DNA of 64,000 bases. Source: Roseibium porphyridii. Lineage in GTDB: Bacteria > Pseudomonadota > Alphaproteobacteria > Rhizobiales > Stappiaceae. The stretch covers positions 5,806,789 to 5,870,788 of the forward strand of contig NZ_CP120863.1 in NCBI RefSeq assembly GCF_026191725.2, read 5' to 3'. The notes beneath the pieces are model-generated. The model was not told the origin of the DNA, did not search any database, and was given only the letters and a program-made list of their open reading frames with translations. Positions 18,069 through 27,367 of this stretch are shown piece after piece. Within the stretch, counting starts at the first letter, position 1; the number at the start of each line of letters is the position of its first letter. The position numbers and the translations under genes were made by a program.

Positions 18069-20818
18069 AGGGTCGGTTTTCATTTCCATTCAGTCGCCTT
18101 GTCATGGCGCTTTTCGCCATCGGATTGGTCGGCACGGGGATAGCCCTGTTCTGGGTCACCTATATGGGAAGTCTGTCGATCGCAGAATACGAAGTTGCGC
18201 GCAGCGCCAAGTCGAAGGCGACGCTGGCGCGTCTTGTTTTCAACCAACATTTGGACCAACTCGAAGGGCGCATTCGCACGGTAGCAAGCGACCCCGCGCT
18301 TCAAAACGCACTGGCTGAAAAGGACGAAGCGGCGGCAAAGGCAATTGTAGAACAGGCATCGCAAAGCATGACCAGTGCTGTTCTCGACCTGTTGCTGATC
18401 GATCTTCCCGATGAAAAAGGTTGGGTCAAAAGCAGCCTCGGCCTGATCGACCTGACGGATCAGTTGCCTTTTGATGTTCGTCAGGCCATGCCTCCCGATA
18501 TCTGGATCACCTATTCCAACCACCATACTGACCCGATGGAAGTTACGGCTGCCTTGTCGATCCTGGTGATCGATCCGGATACGGGGCAACTTCTTGGCCG
18601 GGTCTTTGGGGGCACGTCGGTCACCAGTTCATTTTCGCTTCCAGGTGTGCTTGCCAAGAACCTGCAGGTCGATGACATTTCATTCGCTCATGACGATCAC
18701 ATCGTTGCCGGCATCGGTGAGCTAATGAGCGACACACTGCATCACAGGGTGACCACCGGATCAGAGGATGTTCAGTATCTACTTGAAAATGATCAGCTTT
18801 TCGTCATTGCGCCGCTAATCGCCGATCTTGACGGACACATGTTGTCCGCCATTATCAAGCAGCCGATTGACACGCTCAAGAATGTCAAGGCAACCTATAG
18901 CCAGCTGTTCCTACCGTTTCTCGTCTATACCGTTTTGCTGGCGCTGTGTGCGGCGCTGCTGGTCAACAGGATAACCAGCGCCAGCCTCGGCCGGCTGATG
19001 CGGTATGCCATGAATTTGCGCCAGGATCGCCTGGTTTCCGCTCCTCAGGCCGGACTGATTTCCGAGTTCAACAAACTGTCTGCAATGTTCCAGACGGCCT
19101 TTGAAACTGTCAGGAACAGGGATGCCCAGTTCAAGGACATGATCGACGGTTCGCTGCACGGCGTTTTGGTGCATTCCAACCGGCGCGTCCTATATGTAAA
19201 TGACGCTCTCCTGAAGATGCTCGGGTATGAGCCCGGCACGTCCGAACAGCTGGTGGGAACACCCCTTCTGACGTTTTATGCACCTGAAGAACATGACCGC
19301 CTGCGCAGTTATCTGAAGATGCGCGGAAGCGGCGGCGCGCCACGCGTATATGATGTCAAAGGGCAACATAGAGACGGGCACACAGTCTGGTTCGAACAGC
19401 ACGTTCGTCTCACGGAATGGCGCGGCGAGAACGCCCTTTATGTAACGATCACGGATATCAGTGAGCGCAAACGTCAGGAAGAACTGGCAACCAAGAATGC
19501 CAATTTTGACATTCTGACCGGATTGCCCAACCGACGCCTTCTTCTGGACCGGTTGCGGCAAAGCTTGCAGCGTAACCGGCATGACGGCGTTCTGACAGCA
19601 TTGATGATCCTCGATATCGATCGCTTCAAGATGGTCAATGAGACCTATGGACCGAAGGCGGGCGACCGGGTGATCGAAAGCGTTGCCTCCCGGCTAACAC
19701 AGACAATGGGACCGGACCAGACAGTTGCGCGCATGGGCGGCGACGAATTCGCCATTATCCTGTCCGACCCTGAGGACCGCTGGGAAATCGAAAGGATTGC
19801 AAAGGAGATCCTGACCGATATCAGCGACCCGATTGAACTCGAAGACGGCACTCGTGTCGTGCTGTCCGGCAGCCTTGGCATAACGCTTGCGCCAAATGAC
19901 GGTGACGACGATGAAGTCCTGCTGTTACAGGCCGACACCAGCATGCACCAGGCAAAGGCAGAGAGCGGCACCAGTTACAGGTTCTTTGCCACCCGGATGA
20001 ATGAACAGACTGCCCGTGCAGGTCTTGTGGAAGCGTCATTGCGGCGTGCAATTGAAAATGACGAGCTGCACCTCAATTACCAACCGATTGTTGACTATGC
20101 CTCGAACAAAGTCGTTGGCTGTGAAGCGCTGGCACGCTGGACGGACAACAAGCTGGGCGTCGTTCCACCGACAGAGTTCATTCAGGTGGCCGAAGAATGC
20201 GGTCTCATCGTTCCCCTTGGCGAGTGGGTGCTCCGGGAAGCCTGCACTTTCTTTCAGTCCTGCAATCGCAATGGAATGAAGCTGGAAAGCATCAGTGTGA
20301 ACATCTCACCACGCCAATGCCGTGAAGAGGACTTCCTGACCCGACTTCGCGACATACTCCATGACACCGACATGGATCCTGCACATCTGTGTCTGGAAAT
20401 AACCGAAAGCGTGATGTTTGACGATCAGCGAACCAACCCGGTGGAGATCCTGACCGCGATCAGCTCACTGGGAATAAGGATATCCCTTGATGATTTCGGA
20501 ACCGGCTATTCCTCGCTCAGCTATCTGAAACGCCTGCCGATAGACACGCTGAAGGTGGACCGCGCCTTCGTTATGGACCTAGAGCAGGACCAGGACGATC
20601 AGGCGCTTGTCCAGGCCATCATTTCTATGGCGCGTTCACTTGGGATCAACGTGGTCTGCGAGGGGGCTGAAACGCTGGAACAGTGTGATCTGATCCTGTC
20701 ATTCGGTTGCCAGCTGATCCAGGGATACCATTTCGCCCGGCCAATGGCCGGTGTCGATTTTCACGGATATCTCGTCAATATGAACGGGACTGATCAGGTC
20801 GCAGCCGAGGCCGGTTGA
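18065..20818 (+). CDS. Membrane sensor GGDEF-EAL protein (cyclic-di-GMP phosphodiesterase/cyclase)
   Basis: 917 residues: helix ~13-35 (LVMALFAIGLVGTGIALFW), a periplasmic sensor ~36-275, helix ~280-300 (FLPFLVYTVLLALCAALL), a linker, a PAS domain ~350-460, GGDEF ~480-640, and EAL ~660-905. GGDEF is intact in ARMGGDEF but lacks the RxxD inhibitory site. EAL keeps CEALARW, SVNISPRQ, LEITESV, DDFGTGYSSL and CEGAETLEQ, so phosphodiesterase activity is expected. The TTG start is chosen for GGAG seven bases upstream; the alternative ATG at 18104 would cut into the first helix. It is a single-gene unit facing pnp. Confidence 0.9.
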   Translation: MKGRFSFPFSRLVMALFAIGLVGTGIALFWVTYMGSLSIAEYEVARSAKSKATLARLVFNQHLDQLEGRIRTVASDPALQNALAEKDEAAAKAIVEQASQSMTSAVLDLLLIDLPDEKGWVKSSLGLIDLTDQLPFDVRQAMPPDIWITYSNHHTDPMEVTAALSILVIDPDTGQLLGRVFGGTSVTSSFSLPGVLAKNLQVDDISFAHDDHIVAGIGELMSDTLHHRVTTGSEDVQYLLENDQLFVIAPLIADLDGHMLSAIIKQPIDTLKNVKATYSQLFLPFLVYTVLLALCAALLVNRITSASLGRLMRYAMNLRQDRLVSAPQAGLISEFNKLSAMFQTAFETVRNRDAQFKDMIDGSLHGVLVHSNRRVLYVNDALLKMLGYEPGTSEQLVGTPLLTFYAPEEHDRLRSYLKMRGSGGAPRVYDVKGQHRDGHTVWFEQHVRLTEWRGENALYVTITDISERKRQEELATKNANFDILTGLPNRRLLLDRLRQSLQRNRHDGVLTALMILDIDRFKMVNETYGPKAGDRVIESVASRLTQTMGPDQTVARMGGDEFAIILSDPEDRWEIERIAKEILTDISDPIELEDGTRVVLSGSLGITLAPNDGDDDEVLLLQADTSMHQAKAESGTSYRFFATRMNEQTARAGLVEASLRRAIENDELHLNYQPIVDYASNKVVGCEALARWTDNKLGVVPPTEFIQVAEECGLIVPLGEWVLREACTFFQSCNRNGMKLESISVNISPRQCREEDFLTRLRDILHDTDMDPAHLCLEITESVMFDDQRTNPVEILTAISSLGIRISLDDFGTGYSSLSYLKRLPIDTLKVDRAFVMDLEQDQDDQALVQAIISMARSLGINVVCEGAETLEQCDLILSFGCQLIQGYHFARPMAGVDFHGYLVNMNGTDQVAAEAG

Positions 20819-20848
20819 TCACACCGAGCAAAAATTCATCAGGCAGAC

Positions 20849-20874
20849 AAAAAACGGGGGCCGAACGGCCCCCG
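20849..20874 (-). terminator. Rho-independent terminator of pnp
   Basis: On the minus strand, the 8-bp stem CGGGGGCC/GGCCCCCG (20855-20862 with 20867-20874) has a 4-base loop and is followed by six Ts. It lies 29 bases past the pnp stop. It may also stop readthrough from the converging GGDEF-EAL gene. Confidence 0.9.
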
Positions 20875-20902
20875 CTTCTACTATTCAAGCTCTCAAGAAG
20901 GC

Positions 20903-23032
20903 TTATTCAGCTTCTTCTTTCTTCTCGATTTCCTTGCCGGTCTCCTGGTCAACGACTTTCATGGACAGGCGAACCTTGCCACGCTCGTCAAAGCCCATCA
21001 GCTTGACCCAGACCTTGTCGCCTTCCTTGACCACATCGGTGACCTTGCCGACTTTTCTCGGAGCAAGCTGGGAAATGTGAACCAGGCCGTCTTTGGCGCC
21101 GAAGAAGTTCACAAATGCGCCGAAATCAACGCATTTCACGACAGTACCTTCGTAAATCACACCGACTTCCGGTTCAGCGGCTATGGAGTTGATCCAGTTG
21201 ACGGCTGCCTTGATAGCCTTACCATCGGAAGAAGCAATCTTGACGGTGCCATCGTCTTCGATGTTGACCTTCGCACCGGTCTTTTCAACGATTTCACGGA
21301 TGACCTTGCCGCCGGAACCGATAACTTCACGGATCTTGTCGACCGGGATCTTCATCACTTCAATGCGCGGTGCGTGCTCGCCGAGCTCTGACCGGGCTTC
21401 CGTAATGGCGTTGGACATCTCGCCAAGGATATGAATACGACCGTCCTTGGCCTGCGCCAGGGCAACTTTCATGATCTCTTCGGTGATGCCGTCGATCTTG
21501 ATGTCCATCTGCAGGGAAGTGATGCCCTGTTCGGAACCGGCAACCTTGAAGTCCATGTCGCCAAGGTGATCTTCATCACCGAGAATGTCGGACAGAACAG
21601 CGAAGCGATCGCCTTCCTTGATCAGACCCATTGCGATGCCCGCTACAGGTGACTTGAGCGGCACGCCTGCATCCATCATCGCAAGGGATGTACCGCAAAC
21701 GGTTGCCATGGACGACGAACCGTTGGATTCAGTGATCTCAGAGACAATGCGGATGGTGTACGGGAACTCATGATGCTGAGGCAGCATCGGATTGATCGCC
21801 CGCCAGGCCAGCTTGCCGTGGCCGATTTCGCGGCGTCCCGGAGAGCCCATGCGGCCGGTTTCGCCGACGGAGTAAGGCGGGAAGTTGTAGTGCAGCATGA
21901 AGTGAGACTTCACAGTGCCTTCCAACAGATCGATGAACTGCTCGTCTTCACCGGTGCCAAGGGTGGCAACCACCAGGCCCTGCGTTTCACCGCGGGTGAA
22001 GAGGGACGAGCCGTGTGCGCGCGGCAGGATGCCGACTTCAGAAGAAATTGCACGGACGGTCGACAGGTCACGACCATCGATACGTGAACCCGTGTCGAGA
22101 ATGTTGCCACGGACAACTTCAGCTTCCAGTTTCTTGAACTGTTCGCCCAGAACGTTGGATTCGACGGCTTCGCCCTCAGCGGCATTGTTGATCAGTGCCT
22201 CAACCACCTTGGCTTTGGCAGCGTCAACCGCATTCTTGCGTTCGGTCTTGGACGTGATCTTGTAAGCTTCGGCAACTTCACCGGCGACCATAGACTTGAT
22301 TTTGGCGAGGAGCTCGGAATGGTCCGGCAAGACCAGCTCACGCGGTTCTTTGGCAGCGGTTTCAGCCAGCTTGATGATGGCGTCGATCACGGTCTGGAAA
22401 CCCTTGTGACCGAACATCACGGCACCAAGCATGGTGTCTTCGTCGAGTTCCTTGGCTTCCGATTCAACCATCAGAACTGCGTCGTTGGTGCCTGCGACAA
22501 CAAGATCCAAAGACGATTCCGGCATGTCGTCAACCAGTGGGTTGAGGACGTATTCGCCGTTGATGTAGCCAACACGCGCGCCGCCGATCGGGCCCATGAA
22601 CGGAACACCGGAAAGGGTGAGGGCTGCGGAAGACGCAACCATAGCCAGAATGTCCGGTGCATTTTCCAGATCGTGGGACAGAACGGTGATCACGACCTGC
22701 GTGTCGTTCTTGTAGCCATCAGCAAACAACGGCCGGATCGGCCGGTCGATCAGGCGTGAGGTCAGAGTTTCGTGCTCAGATGGGCGGCCTTCACGCTTGA
22801 AGAAGCCTCCAGGGATCTTACCAGCGGCAAATGCCTTTTCCTGGTAGTTCACCGTAAGCGGGAAAAAGTCCTGACCAGGCCTCGGTTCCTTGGCGGAAAC
22901 GACTGTCGCCAGAACCTTTGTTTCACCGTAGGTCGCCATGACGGCGCCATCGGCCTGACGGGCAACCTTGCCCGTTTCGAGAATGAGCGGACGTCCGCCC
23001 CAGTCGACTTCTACACGATGAATGTCAAACAT
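20903..23032 (-). CDS. pnp: Polyribonucleotide nucleotidyltransferase (PNPase)
   Basis: 709 residues. PNPase degrades RNA 3' to 5' by phosphorolysis and is a degradosome partner. Two RNase PH-like domains are joined by a helical linker, followed by a KH domain ([15 protein letters not shown], ~560) and an S1 domain ([20 protein letters not shown], ~625). Of two adjacent ATGs, the second (23032) has the better AAGGA spacing of six bases. It follows rpsO, as in most proteobacteria. A GC-rich hairpin lies in its leader. Confidence 0.96.
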   Translation of the reverse strand: MFDIHRVEVDWGGRPLILETGKVARQADGAVMATYGETKVLATVVSAKEPRPGQDFFPLTVNYQEKAFAAGKIPGGFFKREGRPSEHETLTSRLIDRPIRPLFADGYKNDTQVVITVLSHDLENAPDILAMVASSAALTLSGVPFMGPIGGARVGYINGEYVLNPLVDDMPESSLDLVVAGTNDAVLMVESEAKELDEDTMLGAVMFGHKGFQTVIDAIIKLAETAAKEPRELVLPDHSELLAKIKSMVAGEVAEAYKITSKTERKNAVDAAKAKVVEALINNAAEGEAVESNVLGEQFKKLEAEVVRGNILDTGSRIDGRDLSTVRAISSEVGILPRAHGSSLFTRGETQGLVVATLGTGEDEQFIDLLEGTVKSHFMLHYNFPPYSVGETGRMGSPGRREIGHGKLAWRAINPMLPQHHEFPYTIRIVSEITESNGSSSMATVCGTSLAMMDAGVPLKSPVAGIAMGLIKEGDRFAVLSDILGDEDHLGDMDFKVAGSEQGITSLQMDIKIDGITEEIMKVALAQAKDGRIHILGEMSNAITEARSELGEHAPRIEVMKIPVDKIREVIGSGGKVIREIVEKTGAKVNIEDDGTVKIASSDGKAIKAAVNWINSIAAEPEVGVIYEGTVVKCVDFGAFVNFFGAKDGLVHISQLAPRKVGKVTDVVKEGDKVWVKLMGFDERGKVRLSMKVVDQETGKEIEKKEEAE

Positions 23033-23318
23033 CATCTGTCCTTGCAAGTTTGCCCGCTGCCGGCTGCTTTCGGTACAGCACGGCGAAACGGGCACATTCC
23101 CGGTCGGCCCCGGATGGGCCGGTTACCGGTGGACAGGCCACGGGCAAGACAACGAGCTGCTTTCGCCACTTTTGTGGAAAGAAGCCGGCAATCCTGCCCC
23201 ATGACGTGTCACGAGGCTTCTATAGAGCGTTTATCAACAAATGGAAACGCTCAAGAGCCGATTGGTGGATCTCCCAGCGGCAATTTGTACATCTGTGCCT
23301 GCCGAAGGTGTCTCCAAA
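23033..23318 (-). promoter_or_regulatory. pnp leader with GC-rich hairpin
   Basis: The space between the rpsO terminator and pnp. Its main feature is a hairpin at 23100-23129: an inner stem CGGCCC/GGGCCG with a 5-base loop and an outer CCGG/CCGG stem. In E. coli, pnp mRNA has a leader hairpin cut by RNase III and then controlled by PNPase itself. A similar role here is inference from position only. No gene was found in this stretch. Confidence 0.4.
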
Positions 23319-23351
23319 GAAAAACGCGGCGGGAATTCACCCCACCGCGTT
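23319..23351 (-). terminator. Rho-independent terminator of rpsO
   Basis: Minus-strand stem of 11 pairs (one G-U), 23341-23351 with 23323-23333, 7-base loop, followed by a T-rich run. It ends 17 bases past the rpsO stop, so pnp needs its own promoter or partial readthrough. Confidence 0.85.
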
Positions 23352-23368
23352 TACCGAATTCAGTCTTC

Positions 23369-23638
23369 TTAGCGACGAATGCCAAGACGCTCGATGAGCG
23401 ACTTGTAACGCTCTTCGCTTTTGCCGCGCGTGTAGTCCAGAAGAGACCGGCGCTGCGCAACCATCTTCAGAAGGCCGCGGCGGGAATGGTTATCCTTGCC
23501 ATGGTCCTTGAAGTGTTCGGTCAGGTTGTTGATCCGTTCTGTAAGGATTGCAACCTGGACCTCCGGAGATCCGGTGTCGCCTTCTTTGGTTGCGAATTCC
23601 TTCATGAGCTCAGCTTTGCGCTCTGCAGTAATCGACAT
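23369..23638 (-). CDS. rpsO: 30S ribosomal protein S15
   Basis: 89 residues, exactly the usual S15 length. S15 binds the central domain of 16S rRNA early in 30S assembly. The diagnostic segment [22 protein letters not shown] and the basic C-terminal [19 protein letters not shown] are present. GAAAGGAAAGAG precedes the ATG. In most proteobacteria rpsO follows truB directly; here three unrelated genes lie between them. Confidence 0.97.
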   Translation of the reverse strand: MSITAERKAELMKEFATKEGDTGSPEVQVAILTERINNLTEHFKDHGKDNHSRRGLLKMVAQRRSLLDYTRGKSEERYKSLIERLGIRR

Positions 23639-23939
23639 CGCTCTTTCCTTTCAAAGAGTGGTGGTCCGTTGACCGGACACGTTGAACTGCCGGAAACCGG
23701 CCTGATCCGAATGTCTCCAGAGCCGAGATGTCGTTCAGCAAAGGATCCTTTCGGACGAATTGAGCCTTAGTACTCAATGGCGGCGGTATATGGCAGAAAA
23801 CCGCCAGGAAATCCAGAGTTTTCTTTTCCTGTAAGTCAGGTGCCAGGTTGTGATTTTCCAAGACTGCGGACAGCTTCTTTTTGAGGTATCGCGGTTGCGC
23901 CACCGGCCAACGCCGATTGGTGAGCCCAGGTATCGCTAT
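23639..23939 (-). other. Upstream region of rpsO
   Basis: 301 bp between the HxlR gene and rpsO on the same strand, expected to hold the rpsO promoter and leader, since the usual upstream gene truB is displaced. I see no convincing -35/-10 pair and no clear S15-binding pseudoknot by eye, and no plausible gene. Confidence 0.4.
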
Positions 23940-24272
23940 TCAGCTCGCACCATTCGCTTCGCCCCAGGATTTCATTGCTTCAACAACCGGCAAGACCGAT
24001 GTGCCCAGGTCCGTCAGCGCATAGTCGACACGTGGCGGAACTTCCGGAAAGACGGTTCGGGAAATCATTCCGTCCGATTCCAGCTCTCGCAATTGTTTGG
24101 TCAGCATTTGTTTGGTGATATTCGGGACTGCCCGCTGCATAGCGCCAAACCTGTTTATCCCATTGAAAATGCAGAACAGAATGACCGGTTTCCACTTGCC
24201 TCCGATCTTCGACAGGCAATAGGTCACCGGACAACCGGATTGCGGATCTGGAGCCATTGGTATGATTTTCAT
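23940..24272 (-). CDS. HxlR-family winged-helix transcriptional regulator
   Basis: 110 residues, a complete HxlR domain: CPVTYCLSKIGGKWKPVILFCI at the start, recognition region RFGAMQRAVPNITKQMLTKQLRELESDGMISRTVF, and the wing PPRVDYALTDLG. Two cysteines (in GCPVTYC) lie where redox- or aldehyde-sensing HxlR/HypR proteins carry their reactive cysteine. It is divergent from the secreted-protein/PAP2 pair, which it probably regulates; a repeated ATGACTA lies between them. Part of a small insertion between truB and rpsO. Confidence 0.9.
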   Translation of the reverse strand: MKIIPMAPDPQSGCPVTYCLSKIGGKWKPVILFCIFNGINRFGAMQRAVPNITKQMLTKQLRELESDGMISRTVFPEVPPRVDYALTDLGTSVLPVVEAMKSWGEANGAS

Positions 24273-24296
24273 GACTATCTCACAAAATAATGACTA
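24271..24296. promoter_or_regulatory. Direct repeat ATGACTA, possible HxlR operator
   Basis: Two copies of ATGACTA (24271-24277 and 24290-24296), 19 bases apart start to start, in the divergent promoter region; the first overlaps the HxlR start codon. HxlR dimers often bind such sites upstream of their own gene and the divergent target. The match is short and could be chance. Confidence 0.22.
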
Positions 24297-24356
24297 GTTG
24301 CCACTAACTCACTTATGCTCATACTCGGTTGTCATCGTCAAATCTTGGAGATGACC

Positions 24357-25019
24357 ATGGCTTTCCGAAACCTTTGCCTTCTGGCCATTCTGTCCGGGCT
24401 ACCCTTACCGGCATTTGCCAACGACACTTCGCTGGATGGTCTAAAACGCCGTATCATTGGTTCCTGGTCATCCATATCCTGTGAGTTAAGGCCGCAGCAA
24501 AACCTGCAAGACCCAGGTCTTGCGCCAACTTCCACTTATCTCAGACGGGAGTTTTCCTTTGATGCCGACGGCAAGTTTGCTGCCACCATTACTGTTTTCG
24601 CGGACGCTGGCTGCAAAAGCCCAGCCATTGCATTCGACTTCGCCGGAAGTCTGGTTTGGCATGACGCAAATCCTGCGGTCGAAGGCGCTTGGTCTCAGGA
24701 TTATGTGCTTGACCGGAAACTTGAACTCACCGTTTTAGCGCCGCCGATGGCGGCGCAACTGAACCAACTGCCTCAGGCCGCCTGCGGCACCGGGGCTTTC
24801 GTTGTCGGTGAACGCCGTGACATTCTTGGACAGCTCTGCGTCCTTCTGAAATATGTTGAAGGCAGCAAGCATGTGGTCGACCACGATCTTCTATACGTGC
24901 GCGAAGACACACCGAACATGCTGTTCATGGGCGCAAAACATGTCGATGGAACCGGGTTCTATTTCCCTGAAAACAGGCCTCTTGTCGGCCTCCAACAACC
25001 GATGATCAAACTCAAATGA
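24357..25019 (+). CDS. Secreted APCDD1-like protein of unknown function
   Basis: 220 residues with a clear signal peptide (FRNLCLLAILSGLPLPAFA-ND). The mature part begins IIGSWSSISCELRP and continues with YLRREFSFDADGKF and a long beta-rich stretch with four more cysteines. This pattern resembles the APCDD1 domain, a lipid-binding beta-barrel known from animal Wnt inhibitors and found in some marine bacteria; the assignment is tentative. ATG 24357 is chosen with GGAG (24347-24350) six bases upstream. Its stop overlaps the start of the PAP2 gene (ATGA), so the two are translationally coupled. Confidence 0.65.
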   Translation: MAFRNLCLLAILSGLPLPAFANDTSLDGLKRRIIGSWSSISCELRPQQNLQDPGLAPTSTYLRREFSFDADGKFAATITVFADAGCKSPAIAFDFAGSLVWHDANPAVEGAWSQDYVLDRKLELTVLAPPMAAQLNQLPQAACGTGAFVVGERRDILGQLCVLLKYVEGSKHVVDHDLLYVREDTPNMLFMGAKHVDGTGFYFPENRPLVGLQQPMIKLK

Positions 25020-25690
25020 CTGTAGCTGCTGGCTTGGCAACCGACATTCTGCGAGGTGTCTTAAGGGAAGTCATGACTTTGCGGGTGTATCTGACCTGCC
25101 TTGTTGCAGCCGGTGTGACTTTCCTTCTCGCACAGCTTGGCATTGATGCAGCCATCAATGATCTTGCGCGCCTGCAGGAACCGAACACGTCTCTGTTTTG
25201 GTCTGCATTTCCGATGCTTGCCGGCCTCGTAATGCCACTGCTCGTGCCTGCTGTTTTGGTGTTCACGGGCGAAACGAAGCTTGCGAAGACGACATTTACA
25301 GCATTCTCGGCAACGCTCATTATCGTCTCGATTCTCAAAGGGGTGAGCTCCCGGGTTCACCCGGAAGCCATTCATCCAATTGGCACACTGGCCAAGTCAC
25401 AAGTTTTTCGGTTCGGCGTTCTGGAAAGCGGATTTTCCAGTCTGATCGAAGGCTGGCCGTCGGGCCACACCGCAACAAATGGTGCTGTTGCATTGGTTCT
25501 GGCCTGGTCCACGCCGTATCGCTGGTTGGCGCTATGTGCCTGGGGCTGGTTTGTCTGGGTCGCGTCTGCAACTGTGTTTGGCATCAACGGCGATGTTCAC
25601 TGGCTGTCGGACACGATTGCCGGCCTGCTGATCGCGTCAACCGTTGCGCTTCAGATAAATTCAAAAACCGGGAAACCTCGCGAACAATGA
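25016..25690 (+). CDS. PAP2-family membrane phosphatase
   Basis: 224 residues with about six membrane helices. The phosphatase signature is recognisable: a K-x6-R-like KGVSSRVHP (~107), the catalytic WPSGHTATN (~144), and GINGDVHWLSDTIAG (~188) supplying the nucleophile-activating His and Asp; the first motif is slightly degenerate. Family members dephosphorylate lipid phosphates such as phosphatidate, undecaprenyl or prenyl pyrophosphates at the membrane. It is coupled by ATGA overlap to the APCDD1-like gene, which supports a shared lipid-related job (inference). It converges on truB. Confidence 0.85.
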   Translation: MTVAAGLATDILRGVLREVMTLRVYLTCLVAAGVTFLLAQLGIDAAINDLARLQEPNTSLFWSAFPMLAGLVMPLLVPAVLVFTGETKLAKTTFTAFSATLIIVSILKGVSSRVHPEAIHPIGTLAKSQVFRFGVLESGFSSLIEGWPSGHTATNGAVALVLAWSTPYRWLALCAWGWFVWVASATVFGINGDVHWLSDTIAGLLIASTVALQINSKTGKPREQ

Positions 25691-25718
25691 CGGGTTACCA
25701 TAAAGTCCGTTCAAGGGA

Positions 25719-26678
25719 TCACAAATGAAACACACGGGTCGGCTGAAAACGGCCTTTTTCAATCGTGCCGATCGCGACAGGCACGTCGGCGTGGCTGGCA
25801 AAGGCAACGTCCGTATTCAGCGGAGCGTCCCGGCCGCGCAGGATAATTGCCATTCCTTTACGGATCTTCGCTGCATCGTCGAGTGAGACCGAGACCTCAA
25901 CCAGTTCATCCATTGCGTCGCGGACCGGCAAAACAAATTCAGCGACAAGTTCCTGAACATCTTCGCTGTCCTGCAAATCCTCGGCCGCTTCCAGGATCTC
26001 GTCGAACTTGATCAGATCGCCTTCCCCAAAGGGGCCGACAAGCAACCGGCGCAATTCCGTGACATGCCCACGCGTGCCCAGCCTGCGGCCAAGATCCCTT
26101 GCGAGCGCGCGTACATAGGTTCCTTTGCCACACTCAGCCTCGAAAATTGCGCGGTTATCATCCCGGCAGCTGACAAGATCGAGACGGTGAACATCAATCG
26201 GTCGGGCCTCCAACGCGACAGCCTCACCTTCACGCGCCAGATCATAGGCCCGTTCACCGGCAACCTTGATTGCCGAGAATTTGGGTGGGACCTGCATGAT
26301 CGTTCCGGTAAATTCGCTAAGGACAGCAGCAATCGCATCCTCGGTCGGCCGAACGTCAGATGAGGCAATAACCTCGCCTTCGGTATCGTCAGTGTCGGTT
26401 TCAGCGCCCCAGGTCACTTCAAATCGATAGACCTTGCGGCCATCCATCACAAATGGAACCGTCTTCGTGGCTTCACCAAACGCAACAGGCAACAGACCGG
26501 AAGCCCTTGGATCCAAAGTGCCTGCGTGACCCACTTTTTGCGGCGAGAAGATGCGTTTTATCTTACCCAGCGCCTCGTTGGAGGTGATGCCGTAGGGCTT
26601 GTCCAGGACCAGCCAGCCATTGATGGCATTCTTTTTTCTTTTGACCTGTTTTTGCCGTGCCATTTTTTGCTCTGTCAT
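25719..26678 (-). CDS. truB: tRNA pseudouridine-55 synthase
   Basis: 319 residues. TruB isomerises U55 in the T-loop of tRNAs. The lysine-rich N terminus leads into NGWLVLDKPYGITSNEAL, and the catalytic aspartate lies in HAGTLDPRASGLLPVAFG. The pseudouridine loop RALARDLGRRLGTRGHVTELRR and a C-terminal PUA-like part are present. It follows rbfA, with 89 bases between. There are two possible ATGs (26678 and 26663); the longer is used. Confidence 0.95.
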   Translation of the reverse strand: MTEQKMARQKQVKRKKNAINGWLVLDKPYGITSNEALGKIKRIFSPQKVGHAGTLDPRASGLLPVAFGEATKTVPFVMDGRKVYRFEVTWGAETDTDDTEGEVIASSDVRPTEDAIAAVLSEFTGTIMQVPPKFSAIKVAGERAYDLAREGEAVALEARPIDVHRLDLVSCRDDNRAIFEAECGKGTYVRALARDLGRRLGTRGHVTELRRLLVGPFGEGDLIKFDEILEAAEDLQDSEDVQELVAEFVLPVRDAMDELVEVSVSLDDAAKIRKGMAIILRGRDAPLNTDVAFASHADVPVAIGTIEKGRFQPTRVFHL

Positions 26679-26767
26679 AGAAAAACGTCAAAGCCCCATG
26701 AGCACCCGTCGGTCCGAGCATGCCCGAGCCTTGAAGAGCTTCCGTCGTGACCGGGGACTGTCGGTAT

Positions 26768-27172
26768 CTAGTTGCTTTCGTCGTCCAGGTCCCGGGCAAC
26801 GTCCGGAGAATGAAGAAGTGACCCGATGCGGTCGTCATCATCAAACCGGGTGTCGAGCACAAAGCGCAAATCGGGCATGTATTTCATGGTCAGCCTGCGA
26901 GAAACCTGTCCACGAAGATACTTCGCACTGCGGTTGAGTGCCTTTTCGACATTTTCGGCATTCTTTCCACCGAGCGGCATCACCAGGCAGGTTGCCAAGC
27001 GCAGGTCGGGCGTCATGCGAACTTCCGGAATCGTGACGATTACACCGTCCAACTCCGGATCTGAAAATTCACCACGCGTAAGGATGTCTGACAGTTCCTT
27101 GCGAACCGTTTCGCCTACGCGCAATTGACGCTGCGATGGGCCCCTGCTGTCCTGTCTGTGTTGCTTTGCCAT
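26768..27172 (-). CDS. rbfA: Ribosome-binding factor A
   Basis: 134 residues, a KH-fold 30S maturation factor needed for 16S 5'-end processing and cold adaptation. The conserved VGETVRKELSDIL, VRMTPDLRLATCLVMPLGG and LRGQVSRRLTMKYMPDLRFVLD segments are all present. ATG 27172 is chosen with AGGA eight bases upstream. It is cut off from infB by a strong terminator, so rbfA-truB form their own transcript. Confidence 0.95.
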   Translation of the reverse strand: MAKQHRQDSRGPSQRQLRVGETVRKELSDILTRGEFSDPELDGVIVTIPEVRMTPDLRLATCLVMPLGGKNAENVEKALNRSAKYLRGQVSRRLTMKYMPDLRFVLDTRFDDDDRIGSLLHSPDVARDLDDESN

Positions 27173-27271
27173 TGTTCTGGTCCTATCCGCCAGTCTTCCC
27201 GGTTTGCGCTTGAATGCCGCACGATGTTCCGGGGCCTGTCGCATATCCTGCGCGGTTCACGCGCTCAATTG

Positions 27272-27299
27272 AAAAGAGCGCGCTTTCGCGCGCTCTTTT
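27272..27299 (-). terminator. Rho-independent terminator of the rimP-nusA-infB transcript
   Basis: A perfect 12-bp stem AAAAGAGCGCGC/GCGCGCTCTTTT (27272-27283 with 27288-27299) closed by a GAAA tetraloop on the minus strand, with its T-run formed by the stem end. It lies 68 bases past infB. Confidence 0.9.
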
Positions 27300-27367
27300 G
27301 TCCGACTTCCGAACTCACAATCGGCAAGCGCCAATGTCGCCCAGAAAATTTTAAACGTTTCCGACTC

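Noticed and set aside
17874-18089. Minus-strand frame of 71 codons upstream of the GGDEF-EAL gene
   Set aside because: It would overlap the GGDEF-EAL start and has no ribosome binding site or homology; the plus-strand 53-codon frame is the better candidate.
23610-23903. Minus-strand frame of 97 codons upstream of rpsO
   Set aside because: It overlaps the rpsO start in another frame, has no homology, and lies in the expected leader region.
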